64,000 nucleotides of DNA from Streptomyces sp. TRM49041 (GTDB taxonomy: Bacteria > Actinomycetota > Actinomycetes > Streptomycetales > Streptomycetaceae), in the NCBI RefSeq assembly GCF_008271805.1, contig NZ_VSRY01000147.1:62001-126000 (forward strand). Reading direction: 5' to 3'. Shown here piece after piece: positions 34,785 through 44,772 of this stretch (the first letter of the stretch is position 1; every line of letters starts with the position of its first letter). A program made the position numbers and the translations under genes. Below the pieces are notes generated by a model. It was not told where the DNA came from and searched no databases. It saw only the letters and a list, made by a program, of their open reading frames with translations.

Positions 34785-36808
34785 GCAGCCAGCCGGGGCA
34801 CACGGGTCGACAGAGGCAGAGCAACTTGCTGAAGCGGGCCGACTACGCCGGTCTGTACGGGCCGACCACCAAGGACCGGGTCCGCCTCGCCGACACCGAA
34901 CTCACCATCGAGATCGAAGCCGACTGGAGCGGCGGGCCGAAGTACAGCGGCAATGAGATGATCTTCGGTGGCGGGAAGGTGATCCGAGAGTCGATGGGCA
35001 TGTCCCACATCCCCAGGGACGGGGACGGCGACGAGGATCGTCTTCCCATGGACACGGTCATCACAGGGGCGCTGATCCTCGACTGGTGGGGTGTGGTCAA
35101 AGCCGACGTCGGCATCAGAGACGGCAGGGTTCATGCCATCGGCAAGGCGTACAACCCCGAGACGATGGACCCGATCGCGGAGTTCGAGAAGTCCGCTCGT
35201 GAACAGGCGGGCGAGCAGCTGCCGGTGACAGCGACGAACTTTGTGGTCGGCCCGAGCACCGAGGTCATCTCCGGCAACGGCCGGATCCTCACGGCGGGGG
35301 GTGTGGACACCCACGTTCACTTCATCTGCCCCGAGGAGATCCACGAGGCCCTGGCCGCGGGCGTGACCACTCTCATCGGCGGCGGCACCGGCCCCGCCGA
35401 GGGCAGCACGGCCACCACCGTGACCCCGGGTGAGTGGCATATCACCCGGGTCTTCGAGGCCCTGGACGAGTACCCCGTCAACATCGGCCTGCTCGGCAAG
35501 GGCAGCACGATGAGCGAGAAGGCTCTCAACGAGCAGGTGGACGCCGGTGTCATCGGGCTCAAGATTCACGAAGACTGGGGTGCCACGCCCGCGGTGATCG
35601 ACATGGCGCTGGCAGTCTGTGAGGAGCGCAAGGTCCAGCTCGCCCTGCACGCCGACTCGCTCAACGAGTCCGGCTTCCTGGAGGACACCCGCAAAGCCTT
35701 CAAGGAGAACGGAAAGAAAGGCAAGAAGCGCTCGATCCACATCTTCCATGTCGAGGGCGCCGGAGGGGGCCACGCCCCGGACATGATCGAGCTGGTCAAG
35801 GATGAGAACGTCCTGCCCGCCTCGACCAACCCCACCCGGCCCTTTACGGTGAACACCGTCAAGGAGCACATCGACATGATGGTGATCTGCCACCATCTCA
35901 ACCCGGACATTCCGGCGGACATGGCCTTCGCGGATTCCCGCCTCCGGCCGTCCACCATGGCGGCCGAGGACCTCCTCCACGACATGGGCGCCATCTCGAT
36001 GATGTCCTCGGATGCCCAGGCGATGGGCCGCATCGGCGAGATGATCATGCGCACCTGGCAGACCGCACATGTCATGAAGTGCCGCTACGGCGCGCTGCCC
36101 GAAGACCTGGAGAGCGCGAAAGTCCGAACGATCCGCGACGACGAGAAGGCCAAGAAGGACAAGAGGCACTCCTTCAATGAGGACGGGCTGACGCCGAACG
36201 ACAACTACCGGGCGCGCCGGTATGTCGCCAAGTACACGGTCAACCCGTCGATCACGCACGGCATCGCGGGTTACGTCGGTTCCGTGGAGCAGGGGAGGCT
36301 GGCAGACCTGGTGCTGTGGGAGCCGAAGTTCTTCGGCGTCAAGACGCACATGGTCCTCAAGGGCGGCCAGCTCGCCTACGCGCAGGTCGGGGACGCCAAT
36401 GCCTCGATCACGACGCCGCAGCCCTATCTGCCGCGGGCGGTGTGGGGGGCCTCCGGTCGTGCTCCGGGGAGCAACTCGGTGAACTTCGTCGCCCCGGGGG
36501 TGGCTGACGGGTTGAACACCCGATTCGTCGTCACCCGGGACAGCACCGACAGAGTCACGGAGGCGAAGGCGGAGGGGCTCGGGCTCAGCAAGAAGTTCGT
36601 CGAGATCTCGGACACCCGGGACGTCAAGAAGAAAGACATGAAGCTGAACGACACGGTGCCGAAGAGCCTCGAAGTCGACCACAACAGCTTCGAGGTCACC
36701 ATCGGCGGTGCGACGACGAGCGACGCCCGCACCGAACTCGACGGTGCGACCGTACCTCGCTCCTACGTCACCGAAGTCCCCCTGGCACAGCGGTACTTCC
36801 TCTTCTGA
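34781..36808 (+). CDS. ureC: urease alpha subunit, enlarged form
   Basis: A 675-residue catalytic subunit, about 100 longer than usual. All active-site residues are present: His178 and His180 (THVH), the lysine to be carbamylated Lys261 and His263 (GLKIHEDWG), His290, His323, the flap Cys370-His371 and Asp411 (SSDAQAMGR). Spacing between them matches the classical enzyme except for a 7-residue Lys-rich insert (about 309-317). Further inserts lie near 128-150 and 445-470, both charged, the latter Lys-rich. It hydrolyses urea to ammonia and carbamate. The Lys-rich, lower-GC coding differs from neighbours and suggests transfer from a distant source. Confidence 0.93.
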   Translation: MSSQPGHTGRQRQSNLLKRADYAGLYGPTTKDRVRLADTELTIEIEADWSGGPKYSGNEMIFGGGKVIRESMGMSHIPRDGDGDEDRLPMDTVITGALILDWWGVVKADVGIRDGRVHAIGKAYNPETMDPIAEFEKSAREQAGEQLPVTATNFVVGPSTEVISGNGRILTAGGVDTHVHFICPEEIHEALAAGVTTLIGGGTGPAEGSTATTVTPGEWHITRVFEALDEYPVNIGLLGKGSTMSEKALNEQVDAGVIGLKIHEDWGATPAVIDMALAVCEERKVQLALHADSLNESGFLEDTRKAFKENGKKGKKRSIHIFHVEGAGGGHAPDMIELVKDENVLPASTNPTRPFTVNTVKEHIDMMVICHHLNPDIPADMAFADSRLRPSTMAAEDLLHDMGAISMMSSDAQAMGRIGEMIMRTWQTAHVMKCRYGALPEDLESAKVRTIRDDEKAKKDKRHSFNEDGLTPNDNYRARRYVAKYTVNPSITHGIAGYVGSVEQGRLADLVLWEPKFFGVKTHMVLKGGQLAYAQVGDANASITTPQPYLPRAVWGASGRAPGSNSVNFVAPGVADGLNTRFVVTRDSTDRVTEAKAEGLGLSKKFVEISDTRDVKKKDMKLNDTVPKSLEVDHNSFEVTIGGATTSDARTELDGATVPRSYVTEVPLAQRYFLF

Positions 36809-36818
36809 TCCGACACCG

Positions 36819-36853
36819 GGCCCGGCCGTCGGCGCCGCCGCAACGGCCGGGCC
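36819..36853 (+). terminator. hairpin between ureC and ureF
   Basis: GGCCCGGCCGT (36819-36829) and ACGGCCGGGCC (36843-36853) form an 11-bp stem 11 nt past the ureC stop. It may reduce expression of the accessory genes relative to the structural subunits. Confidence 0.6.
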
Positions 36854-36913
36854 TGTTGTGCCCGTCCGGGCCACCGCATCACTGTCCACCCTGTGAAAGG
36901 CAGTCGCTCGCCC

Positions 36914-37588
36914 ATGAGCCGCGCAGCCCTGCTCCTCCTGGCCGACGGCCGCTTCCCCGCCGGTGGGCACGCCCACTCCGGCGGCGTCGAGGCCGCGGTC
37001 GCCCACGGAGCCGTACACGACACCAACAGCCTGGAGGCGTTCTGCCGCGGGCGTCTGCACACCACCGGTCTGACGACGGCCGGGCTGGCCGCGGCAGCCG
37101 CCGCCGGACACGACCCGCTCCTGCTCGACGACGCCGCCGACGCGCGCACCCCCGCCCCCGCCCTACGTGCCGCCTCCCGCAGGCTCGGCCGGCAGATGCT
37201 GCGCGCGGCCCGTGCCACCTTTCCCTCAGCCGAACTCGAACGCCTGGCCGCCGCACGCCCCCAGGGTGCCCACCAGCCCATCGTCCTGGGCCTCGCCGCC
37301 CGCGCCGCCGGACTCTCCCCGCTGGACGCCGCCCATGCCGCCGCCTACGAGAACATCGGTGGCCCGGCCACCGCAGCGGTGCGCCTGCTGAGCCTCGACC
37401 CGCTCGACGCCTCGGGGCTGCTGGCCCGCCTCGGCCCCGAAACCGACGACGTCGCGGCAGCCGCGGCCGACGCCGCGACCCGCGCCATGACCGAGGGCAC
37501 CGACGCCCTGCCGTCGGCCTCCTCACCCCTGCTGGACATCACCGCGGAGCAGCACGCCGCCTGGACCGTCCGGCTCTTCGCCTCCTGA
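36914..37588 (+). CDS. ureF: urease accessory protein UreF
   Basis: A 224-residue helical protein. It opens LLLLADGRFPAGGHAHSGGVEAAV, the family's typical start (the S/D-x-x-FP-x-G-x-x-HSxGxE pattern). UreF with UreD and UreG forms the complex that carbamylates the active-site lysine and loads nickel. ATG at 36914 is used; a GTG at 36893 would add seven residues. It follows the hairpin after ureC and precedes ureG in the same direction. Confidence 0.9.
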   Translation: MSRAALLLLADGRFPAGGHAHSGGVEAAVAHGAVHDTNSLEAFCRGRLHTTGLTTAGLAAAAAAGHDPLLLDDAADARTPAPALRAASRRLGRQMLRAARATFPSAELERLAAARPQGAHQPIVLGLAARAAGLSPLDAAHAAAYENIGGPATAAVRLLSLDPLDASGLLARLGPETDDVAAAAADAATRAMTEGTDALPSASSPLLDITAEQHAAWTVRLFAS

Positions 37589-37626
37589 CAACCACCTGAA
37601 CACGCTGATTTCGCAACGGAGTCGCC

Positions 37627-38312
<686 letters not shown>

Positions 38313-38316
<4 letters not shown>

Positions 38317-39176
38317 GCCCATCCTCCCCACTCGCCCCCGCCCGAGCCACGTCCGACCTCGACGTGCCCCCGGCCGGCGCCCAGGAGCACGCCGACCACC
38401 CCCACCACCCCCACGGCGTACGTGCGACGGCCCGGATCCGCGCCGCGCACAACGGACGCGTCACCACCCTCCCGCAGTTGTGCAGCGACGGCCCCTTCCA
38501 CCTGCGGCGTATGCGCACCGGCGGCAAGGCCGCCACGGTGGGGATCATCGGCGCGATGAGCGCACCACTCGGCGGCGACCGGCTCACCCTCGACATCACC
38601 GCCGAGGACCGGGCCGAGTTGGAGGTCACCACGGCCGCCGCCACGGTCGCCCTGCGCGGCCCCACCACCGAAGCGGCCACCTACGACGTGCGGCTCACCG
38701 CCGGAGAACACGCTCATCTGCGCTGGCTACCACAGCCCCTGATCAGCGCCGCCGACAGCAATCTGAGGCAGACCTGCACTGTCGTACTCGCCGCCACCGC
38801 ACGGTTCATGCTGCGAGAAGAGCAGCTCCTGGGCCGGGCTGACGAGGAACCAGGCCACCTCGTCAGCCGGATGCTGGTCCACCGTGCCGGGCGCCCACTA
38901 CTCGACCAGCGCACGGCATACGGGGCGCCAGAACCCGGCTGGGACGGCCCGGCAGTCCTGGACAGGCACCGCGCCGTCGGCCAGCTCCTGGTCGTGGACC
39001 CGCGCCTCAACGTCCGACGAGACCCCGTACTCCTCGGCGAGGGCACCAAGGAAGGGTGTGCCGTCCTCGCACCGCTGGCAGGCGGCCCCGCACTGCTCGC
39101 CACGGCGGTCGCACCAACCACCGCGACGCTGCGGGAACTGCTGGACGAGGCATACGCACACGCCCGCACCACCTAG
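38313..39176 (+). CDS. ureD: urease accessory protein UreD (UreH)
   Basis: A 287-residue protein with the beta-rich UreD core: GGDRLTLDITAEDRAELEVTT, HLRWLPQPLISAADSNLRQT and LDRHRAVGQLLVVDP. It is the scaffold that docks UreF-UreG on apo-urease. The N-terminus has a His-rich stretch (EHADHPHHPHG, about 28-38) that may bind nickel. With no ureE in the cluster, this and the ureAB linker are the visible candidates for metal supply. The start overlaps the ureG stop. Confidence 0.88.
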
Positions 39177-39480
39177 CGCGGACGGGCCGGCGCCCCCGGC
39201 GGGCGACGGCCCGCAGTGTCGGACCAGTCCCCACTGAGGCTTGTTCATTCTGAAGTTGCCGGTCATGGGCCTGATGTGACTCGTGCACAAGGCTCACCGC
39301 ACGCCACGGCGCCACCGCTACCTCCTTCGACGCCGCACTGCGCACACTCGCAGCACCGCGCGGACACCTTCACCGAGGCGCACAGATCGGGGCGAGCCGT
39401 CTACAGGGCGCGGACTCGGCGACCGCCAGGCAGGCCGTCTTGTGGCGGTCCTGCTCGATGTTCCTCGGCGAAGACCGTGG
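39177..39480. other. intergenic region between convergent ureD and CopD-like genes
   Basis: About 300 bp with no recognised gene. A GC-rich imperfect hairpin just after ureD may end the urease operon. Other frames look non-coding. Confidence 0.35.
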
Positions 39481-39927
39481 TCAGGTGGCCGGCAGGGCCG
39501 TGGCCAGCAGGACGACGCCGAGTGAGCCGACGAGGGAGACGACCGCCAGGGCCCGGGCCAGGTCGGCGCGGCCTTTGGCGTGGGCGATGCCGTGGCCGGC
39601 CGCGGCGAGCATCACCACCACGAAGAGGGCGAGTTTGGCTGCCAGGGTGCGGCCGTAGCCGGGTTCGGCGAGGGAGGCCCAGGTGACGCCCCTGTGCCAG
39701 GCCATGGCCCAGCCGGTGGCCAGCTGTACGGGCAGGAAGACCGCTCCTGTCAGCATCCCGAACCTGCGGCCGGCCGCGGCGGTGAAGCCGTCCTTTGCTT
39801 CCGGGGCGAGCAGGTGGCGGGCCAGCGGGAGGATCACCAGGGAGAGGGCCAGTTGGCCGCCTACCCACAGGGCGGCACCGGCCACATGCGCGAACCGTAC
39901 GAGGGACCACCAGCCGACGGTGTCCAC
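39481..39927 (-). CDS. CopD-like four-helix membrane protein
   Basis: A 148-residue membrane protein with four hydrophobic segments. The first carries LVRFAHVAGAALWVGGQLAL, with the His and Trp-x-Gly-Gly arrangement typical of CopD/DUF4149-type proteins that may bind copper or heme. The GTG start at 39927 overlaps the stop of the nitrite reductase fusion by one nucleotide, so translation is coupled. Its place after a copper enzyme suggests a role in copper supply or electron transfer to it; this is inference. Confidence 0.75.
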   Translation of the reverse strand: MDTVGWWSLVRFAHVAGAALWVGGQLALSLVILPLARHLLAPEAKDGFTAAAGRRFGMLTGAVFLPVQLATGWAMAWHRGVTWASLAEPGYGRTLAAKLALFVVVMLAAAGHGIAHAKGRADLARALAVVSLVGSLGVVLLATALPAT

Positions 39928-42563
39928 TACCCGCTCACCTCCACCATGCCGTGGGCGCCGGATTCGGCGTGGCGCATGTTGTGGTCGACGAACGGGTAGT
40001 GGCCGGCCCCGGGGAACGTCGTCTCGACGAAGCCGCCCTGTGCCGGGGCCAGGTCCAGGACCTGCGAGCCGCCCGGCTGACCGGGTTTCAGGAGATGGGC
40101 ACCTTCCTTGTACACGGTGTCGAAGACGGTGCCGACGACGTGGAAGGCGATGCCGTCGCCGGGTCCGGCGGCGACCACCCAGAAGCGGGCCCGCTCACCG
40201 GCCTTCACCTTGAGGGGCTGCTGGGTGTATTGGCCGGCGACGCCGTTGAACACCCAGGCGTCCGGGGCGCCCTCGCGCATCTTCGTCACCTGGGCGGTGC
40301 TGCCCGGCGTGCCGAGGTAGAGCTCGGAGGAGACCAGCACATACTCGTGGTCCACCTTGGGGAGGCCGGGTGGGTCGATGACGACGGCGCCGTACATGCC
40401 GTTGCCCATGTGCTGGAGCATCGGTGCGGTGCTGCAGTGGTACAGCCATGCTCCGGCCTTCTCGGCGCGGAAGCGGTAGACGAGCCGTTCGCCCGGGTCG
40501 AGGGTGCGCATGGGCGTGTCGGGGGCGAGGGCGCCGGCGTGGAAGTCGATGCCGTGCCCCATCCCGGTGGCGTCGTTGACGAGGGTGACCTCGAAGACGT
40601 CGCCGACCTTGCCGCGCAGGGTGGGGCCGGGTGCGGTGCCGCCGAAGGTCCACATCTGCTGCCGCACGCCCGGAGCCACTTCGACCGTGGTGTGCGCGGC
40701 GTGCAGTTCGACCTTGTGGACCGTCCCGCCGGGCGCGGGCGCCAGGTCGGCGTCGCGTGCCCGCCAGCCGGTGGAGAAGTCGGCGGAGAGGTCCAAGCCG
40801 GCGTTGTCGGCGGCCGACGCGTGTCCCTCGTGTTCGCCGCTGTCCTTCGCCGTGTCGCGGCCCTTGACGACGATGTCCATGGTCATCCCGGCCGCCCGGT
40901 GGCCCGGCAGGGTGCACCACGCCTCACGGTTCTCGGTGACCGGTCCGACCTCCAGGACGCGGGTGTCGCCCTTGGCGAGCATCGGGGTGGCAGGGCCGTC
41001 CTCCACCTTGAGGTCGTGTCGCTGGGCGTCGTCGTTGGTGATCTTCAGCCGCAGGGCGGTGCCTGCTGCGACCTCGATCCGGGCGGGGCTGATGCGCATG
41101 TCGGCGAGGGTGATGTCGACAGTGCGGGTCGCGGTGGCGGCGCCGCCGCCCGTCGCGGAGGCGACGGCCTGGTCGTCGGTGTCCCCGCCGCTGTTGGCCA
41201 TGAGCACAGCCAGGACGGTCAGGACGACGCCCGCAGCCGTGCCCCACACGGGGGGACGTCGTGACGCGCTGTCCGTGCCCTCGTCCCGCGACAGTGCCCG
41301 GCCGCTGCGGACGAGGACAGCCACCACCAGGGCCAGGAACGCGGCGCCCGGCAGAGCGGCCAGCAGCGTGCCGGCCGTCGCGGCCGGGCCGGGCAGCGGG
41401 AGCGCCGTCAGCACAACACCGGTGTTGAGCGCCACCAGCCGCGTCAGCCAGCCCCGCTCCAGCACCGCCCGTACGGCCGCCCGGTCCTTCGGACCGCTGC
41501 TGAGGACGACCGGCAGCAGATAGGTGAGCGCGCCGATCAGGATCTGCGCGACGAAGCCGATCAGCAGTACCGGGAGCAGAGCGTCGATCCCGGTCTGTGC
41601 GGCCGCGAGCGGCCGGGCGACCAGCCATGCCAGATCCGCCGCCACCGCGATCAGCAGCCAGCATGTGGCCACGGCGAGCGTCCAGGCCGCCGCCGCGGAG
41701 ACGGGCCGGCTGCCGCGTACGGTACGGACCAGGAGGTTGACGGCGAGGGCCGCTCCCTCGGCGTAGAGGGCGAGGCCCGCCGCGGCCGGCCAGCGCCGGC
41801 CGAGTGCCAGGGCGGCGACCGCCACCAGCAGTCCGCTGCCGGTGAGCCACAGCACCCATCGCGACACCTTCGTGGTGCGGTCCTTCATCCGTACGCCCAG
41901 CACGGTGGGCCACAGCATGAACAGCGTGCCCAGGACGGGCAGACCGATCCAGCCGAGCAGCGTGACGTGGATGTGGGCCAGGCGCAGCCCGGCGTACCGG
42001 TCGGGTCCGCCGGCGCCGCCGGTGGCCAGCAGCCCGCCGAGTACGGCGCCGGCGATCAGGGCCGCTGTGGCCGCCCGGTAGTAGGAGACGATCGGCTTGA
42101 GCCGCCCTCCGAGCGCGCCCCGCCCGAGGCGGACCAGCATCACCAGGTGCGCGGCGGCCGCGGCCACCAGCAGCGTGGCGGAGACAGAGGTCAGCGCCGG
42201 CGCCGCGGTCCACACCCCGATGAGCAGCCCGGCCACGGCGAGGTTGGCGGTCCCGAGCCGGGCGGCGCTCCATCGTGCGTCGGGGATCCTGGCATGCAGC
42301 ATGGCGACGGCGAAGTGCTCGCTCCAGATCAGGACGGCCGTGGTGACGGCGCCGAGCAGGAACATGTGCACGGCCAGCCAGCGGGCCACCGGCAGCGACT
42401 CCGGCGCCGCGACCGCAAGCAGGGCCGACACCAGCCACGCCACGACCAGGACGTGGGCGCGCAGATGCCGGGCCTTCACGCCGGACGCCCTGAACCTGTT
42501 CGGGTACTTGCCGGGCTCACCCCCGTCTCCGGTCCCGGTGGGCCCGGCCGCGATGCTGGTCAT
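39927..42563 (-). CDS. membrane-cupredoxin-copper nitrite reductase fusion
   Basis: An 878-residue fusion. Residues about 35-455 hold roughly 12 membrane segments (NnrS/oxidase-like, His-containing). Residues about 480-568 form a cupredoxin with type 1 ligands His516, Cys550, His555, Met560. Residues about 615-878 are a NirK-like two-domain reductase: type 1 ligands His670, Cys710, His718, Met723, and type 2 ligands His675 and His709 plus a third histidine near the C-terminus (DHNMRHAESGAHG region). It would reduce nitrite to NO outside the membrane, with electrons passing through the attached domains. ATG at 42563 overlaps the radical SAM gene's stop by 4 nt. Fused actinobacterial CuNirs exist, but the size is remarkable. 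Confidence 0.85.
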   Translation of the reverse strand: MTSIAAGPTGTGDGGEPGKYPNRFRASGVKARHLRAHVLVVAWLVSALLAVAAPESLPVARWLAVHMFLLGAVTTAVLIWSEHFAVAMLHARIPDARWSAARLGTANLAVAGLLIGVWTAAPALTSVSATLLVAAAAAHLVMLVRLGRGALGGRLKPIVSYYRAATAALIAGAVLGGLLATGGAGGPDRYAGLRLAHIHVTLLGWIGLPVLGTLFMLWPTVLGVRMKDRTTKVSRWVLWLTGSGLLVAVAALALGRRWPAAAGLALYAEGAALAVNLLVRTVRGSRPVSAAAAWTLAVATCWLLIAVAADLAWLVARPLAAAQTGIDALLPVLLIGFVAQILIGALTYLLPVVLSSGPKDRAAVRAVLERGWLTRLVALNTGVVLTALPLPGPAATAGTLLAALPGAAFLALVVAVLVRSGRALSRDEGTDSASRRPPVWGTAAGVVLTVLAVLMANSGGDTDDQAVASATGGGAATATRTVDITLADMRISPARIEVAAGTALRLKITNDDAQRHDLKVEDGPATPMLAKGDTRVLEVGPVTENREAWCTLPGHRAAGMTMDIVVKGRDTAKDSGEHEGHASAADNAGLDLSADFSTGWRARDADLAPAPGGTVHKVELHAAHTTVEVAPGVRQQMWTFGGTAPGPTLRGKVGDVFEVTLVNDATGMGHGIDFHAGALAPDTPMRTLDPGERLVYRFRAEKAGAWLYHCSTAPMLQHMGNGMYGAVVIDPPGLPKVDHEYVLVSSELYLGTPGSTAQVTKMREGAPDAWVFNGVAGQYTQQPLKVKAGERARFWVVAAGPGDGIAFHVVGTVFDTVYKEGAHLLKPGQPGGSQVLDLAPAQGGFVETTFPGAGHYPFVDHNMRHAESGAHGMVEVSG

Positions 42564-43849
42564 GCCACTCCTCGACGCTTGGGCGACCCCATGCCGCCGT
42601 TCTGGTTCGACGTGCTCCCGACCGTGTGTCCACGGACCGGCCGGCCCTCGGTGTCGGCACCGCCGGACAGCAGCGCGGCCAGTTCCCGCTGGTGGGGGAA
42701 GGAGCCCGGGACGTATCCGCACCAGGGCTCCTCTGCGTACGGGTCGCCGGTGACGCCGTACGCGCGCGATCGTGAGCCGCCGCAGACCCGGCGGAACTCG
42801 CACGCTCCGCACCGGCCGCCCAGCCGGTCGGGGTCCCGCAGCCCGGTGAACAGCGCCGAGGTGCGATAGATCTCCGTCAGCGGCGTCTCGCGGACGCTTC
42901 CGGCGGCCAGCGGCAGGAAACCGCTGGGGTGCACGGTGCCGGTGTGCGAGACGAACACGAAGCCGCGGCCCGCGTTGACGTCCAGTGGCGGGCGCCGCAC
43001 CCGGCGCGCTCCGGCGTCCAGACCCAGCTCGGTGGCCCGCTCGCGCAACTCCCGGTACAGCGGGCCCAGTCCGAGCACCGGCATATGGTCGCCGGTGGCG
43101 GCGAGGACCTGGCGTTGCAGGGCGACACGGCGGAAGTGGTGGGCCTCGGTGGTTTTGGCCGGCACGGTCAGGCCCACGTCGTAGACGAAGTTGAGGACGT
43201 CCTCCACCTCGCCCGCGGTCAGAGCACCGAGGCTGCGGCCGCGGCCCGTGGGCACCAGGAAGAAGGCGCTCCACAGCATCGCGCCGTGTTCGGCGACGAT
43301 GCGGACGATGTCGGGGAGGTCGTGCAGGTTGTGCCGGGCAACCGTGGTGTTGATCTGCACCTTCATTCCGAGGGCACGGGCGGCGTCCCAGGCGTCCAGG
43401 GTCCAGCGGAACACCCCGGGCACCCTGCGGAAGGTGTCGTGCAGCTCGGCGGTGGAGCCGTCCAGGCTCAGCGAGAGGCCGACCGCGCCCGCGGCGTGCA
43501 GGTCCCGCAGCCGCTCCGCGGTGAGCGTCGGCGTACCGGACGGGGACACCGCCACCCGGACGCCGACCTCCTTGCCGTATGCGATGAGCTCCGTCAGGTC
43601 GGGGCGCTGGAACGGGTCGCCGCCGGTGATGACGAACAGCGGGGCGGGCTGCCCGAAGGCGGCCACCTGGCCCAGCAGGTCCTTGGCGGCGACGGTGTCC
43701 AGCTCGCGCGGATCGCGGTCGGGCACGGCCTCGGCGCGGCAATGCAGGCAGGCCAGCGGGCAGGCCCTGGTCGACTCCCAGATGACGATGAAGGGCCGTT
43801 CCCCCGCGTCGTGCCGCTGGCGGCGGATGGCATGGGCGGCGGCGCTCAT
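42560..43849 (-). CDS. radical SAM/SPASM protein
   Basis: A 429-residue protein. The radical SAM cluster is Cys30, Cys34, Cys37 in CPLACLHC, followed by VITGGDPFQRPDL. The C-terminal SPASM region has CGACEFRRVCGGSR and a later EEPWCGYVPG, giving ligands for one or two auxiliary clusters. It resembles the heme-pathway (AhbC/NirJ-like) and peptide-modifying members; I cannot choose between them. It is translationally coupled to the nitrite reductase fusion, so it may mature a cofactor or a residue of that system. A heme d1 role is doubtful because the reductase is a copper enzyme. Confidence 0.87.
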   Translation of the reverse strand: MSAAAHAIRRQRHDAGERPFIVIWESTRACPLACLHCRAEAVPDRDPRELDTVAAKDLLGQVAAFGQPAPLFVITGGDPFQRPDLTELIAYGKEVGVRVAVSPSGTPTLTAERLRDLHAAGAVGLSLSLDGSTAELHDTFRRVPGVFRWTLDAWDAARALGMKVQINTTVARHNLHDLPDIVRIVAEHGAMLWSAFFLVPTGRGRSLGALTAGEVEDVLNFVYDVGLTVPAKTTEAHHFRRVALQRQVLAATGDHMPVLGLGPLYRELRERATELGLDAGARRVRRPPLDVNAGRGFVFVSHTGTVHPSGFLPLAAGSVRETPLTEIYRTSALFTGLRDPDRLGGRCGACEFRRVCGGSRSRAYGVTGDPYAEEPWCGYVPGSFPHQRELAALLSGGADTEGRPVRGHTVGSTSNQNGGMGSPKRRGVA

Positions 43850-44167
43850 CGTCCGGCCCTTCCCAGCGCCCTGGAGCTGTGTCCGGCCGCCCTGGAGTCA
43901 GGGCAGACGAGGCGGGCGGCCGGACGGTGACCGGGCCGGACCGTGCGCGGCAGCCACCGCGAGCGGCAGCGGTGGAATCGGCCTTGAGGGCGGTCGACGT
44001 GGTCGTGCACGGGATACCTCCGGATCGGTCGCCGTCAGCGTCCACCGGCGGCGGTGGTCGGCGCGGCGGCCCTTGGTCTTCGCCGACAGGGCCGACAGTC
44101 CCTCTTCACCACGGGTGTGGCAGGCCCGGACGGGCCATCGGAGCGGCGGCGAGGCGCCGCGGCATGG
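43850..44167. promoter_or_regulatory. upstream region of the radical SAM-nitrite reductase operon
   Basis: This 318-bp gap has no gene. AGGGCCGACAGTCCCT (44088-44103) is an imperfect inverted repeat resembling a DevR/OsdR half-conserved box (GGGNCN-N2-3-NGTCCC). It lies about 240 nt before the radical SAM start. Confidence 0.4.
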
Positions 44168-44671
44168 TCAGGAACGGTCCGGTGAGCGCTCTGCCAACGC
44201 GTTGGCGGTGGCCACCAGCGCGGCTCCCAGGCCGGTCAGCGCGGTGCCCAGGCCCATGACCAGGGTCGTGAGGTGCCATGCCTGGTAGGCGGACATCAGC
44301 GAGGCGCGCAGGGACTGGCCCATGAACGCGGTCTGGCGCAGCTTCGCGAGCTTCTCGTCGTCGCCGCCGGTGGCGTGGAGCTCCGCGGTGATCTCGGCGT
44401 AGGTGCGGCCGCCGGTGGCATGGGCGAGATTGCCCTTGATGAACTGGGCGTAGGCGTGCGCGTCGCGGCCGGTTTCCACGCGCCGGCCGGCGTGGGCGGC
44501 GAGTTCGCCGGGGAGCCCGCCTTCGGGGAAGGTGATCTTCTGGTCGGCCAGCTCGGCTCGGATCTCCCTCCTGCCGCTGCGTCCGCGTAGCACCATGACC
44601 GGCCCAACGACTGCCAGGGCTGTGCCGACCGTCCCGAGCAGGGTGCCGGTCCGACGACGGGATCCGTCCAT
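44168..44671 (-). CDS. small predicted membrane protein
   Basis: A 167-residue protein of unknown family. A hydrophobic segment follows the N-terminus (about 8-27) and another lies near 135-160 (TTLVMGLGTALTGLGAALVAT), with a charged helical middle. ATG at 44671 has GAGGGAA upstream and is preferred to an upstream in-frame start at 44722. It follows the hemerythrin/DUF2249 gene by 101 bp in the same direction. Its conservation beside nitrogen-oxide genes would need comparative data. Confidence 0.65.
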   Translation of the reverse strand: MDGSRRRTGTLLGTVGTALAVVGPVMVLRGRSGRREIRAELADQKITFPEGGLPGELAAHAGRRVETGRDAHAYAQFIKGNLAHATGGRTYAEITAELHATGGDDEKLAKLRQTAFMGQSLRASLMSAYQAWHLTTLVMGLGTALTGLGAALVATANALAERSPDRS

Positions 44672-44772
44672 GATGTGTGTTCCCTCTTTCCTCGTGTGCT
44701 GTGGGTAGGGCGGTGTGTGCACGCCGGTGGAGCAACGTCCGTGCGCCGCCCGGAGGTTGCAACGGCTTCTGG

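Noticed and set aside
39177..39480. Possible insertion-sequence end downstream of ureD
   Set aside because: No terminal inverted repeat, target duplication or transposase motif could be seen.
42564..44045. Upstream continuation of the nitrite reductase frame through the radical SAM gene
   Set aside because: This part lies antisense-like in another frame of a clear radical SAM gene and is not protein-like; the ATG at 42563 overlaps the previous stop as expected for coupling.
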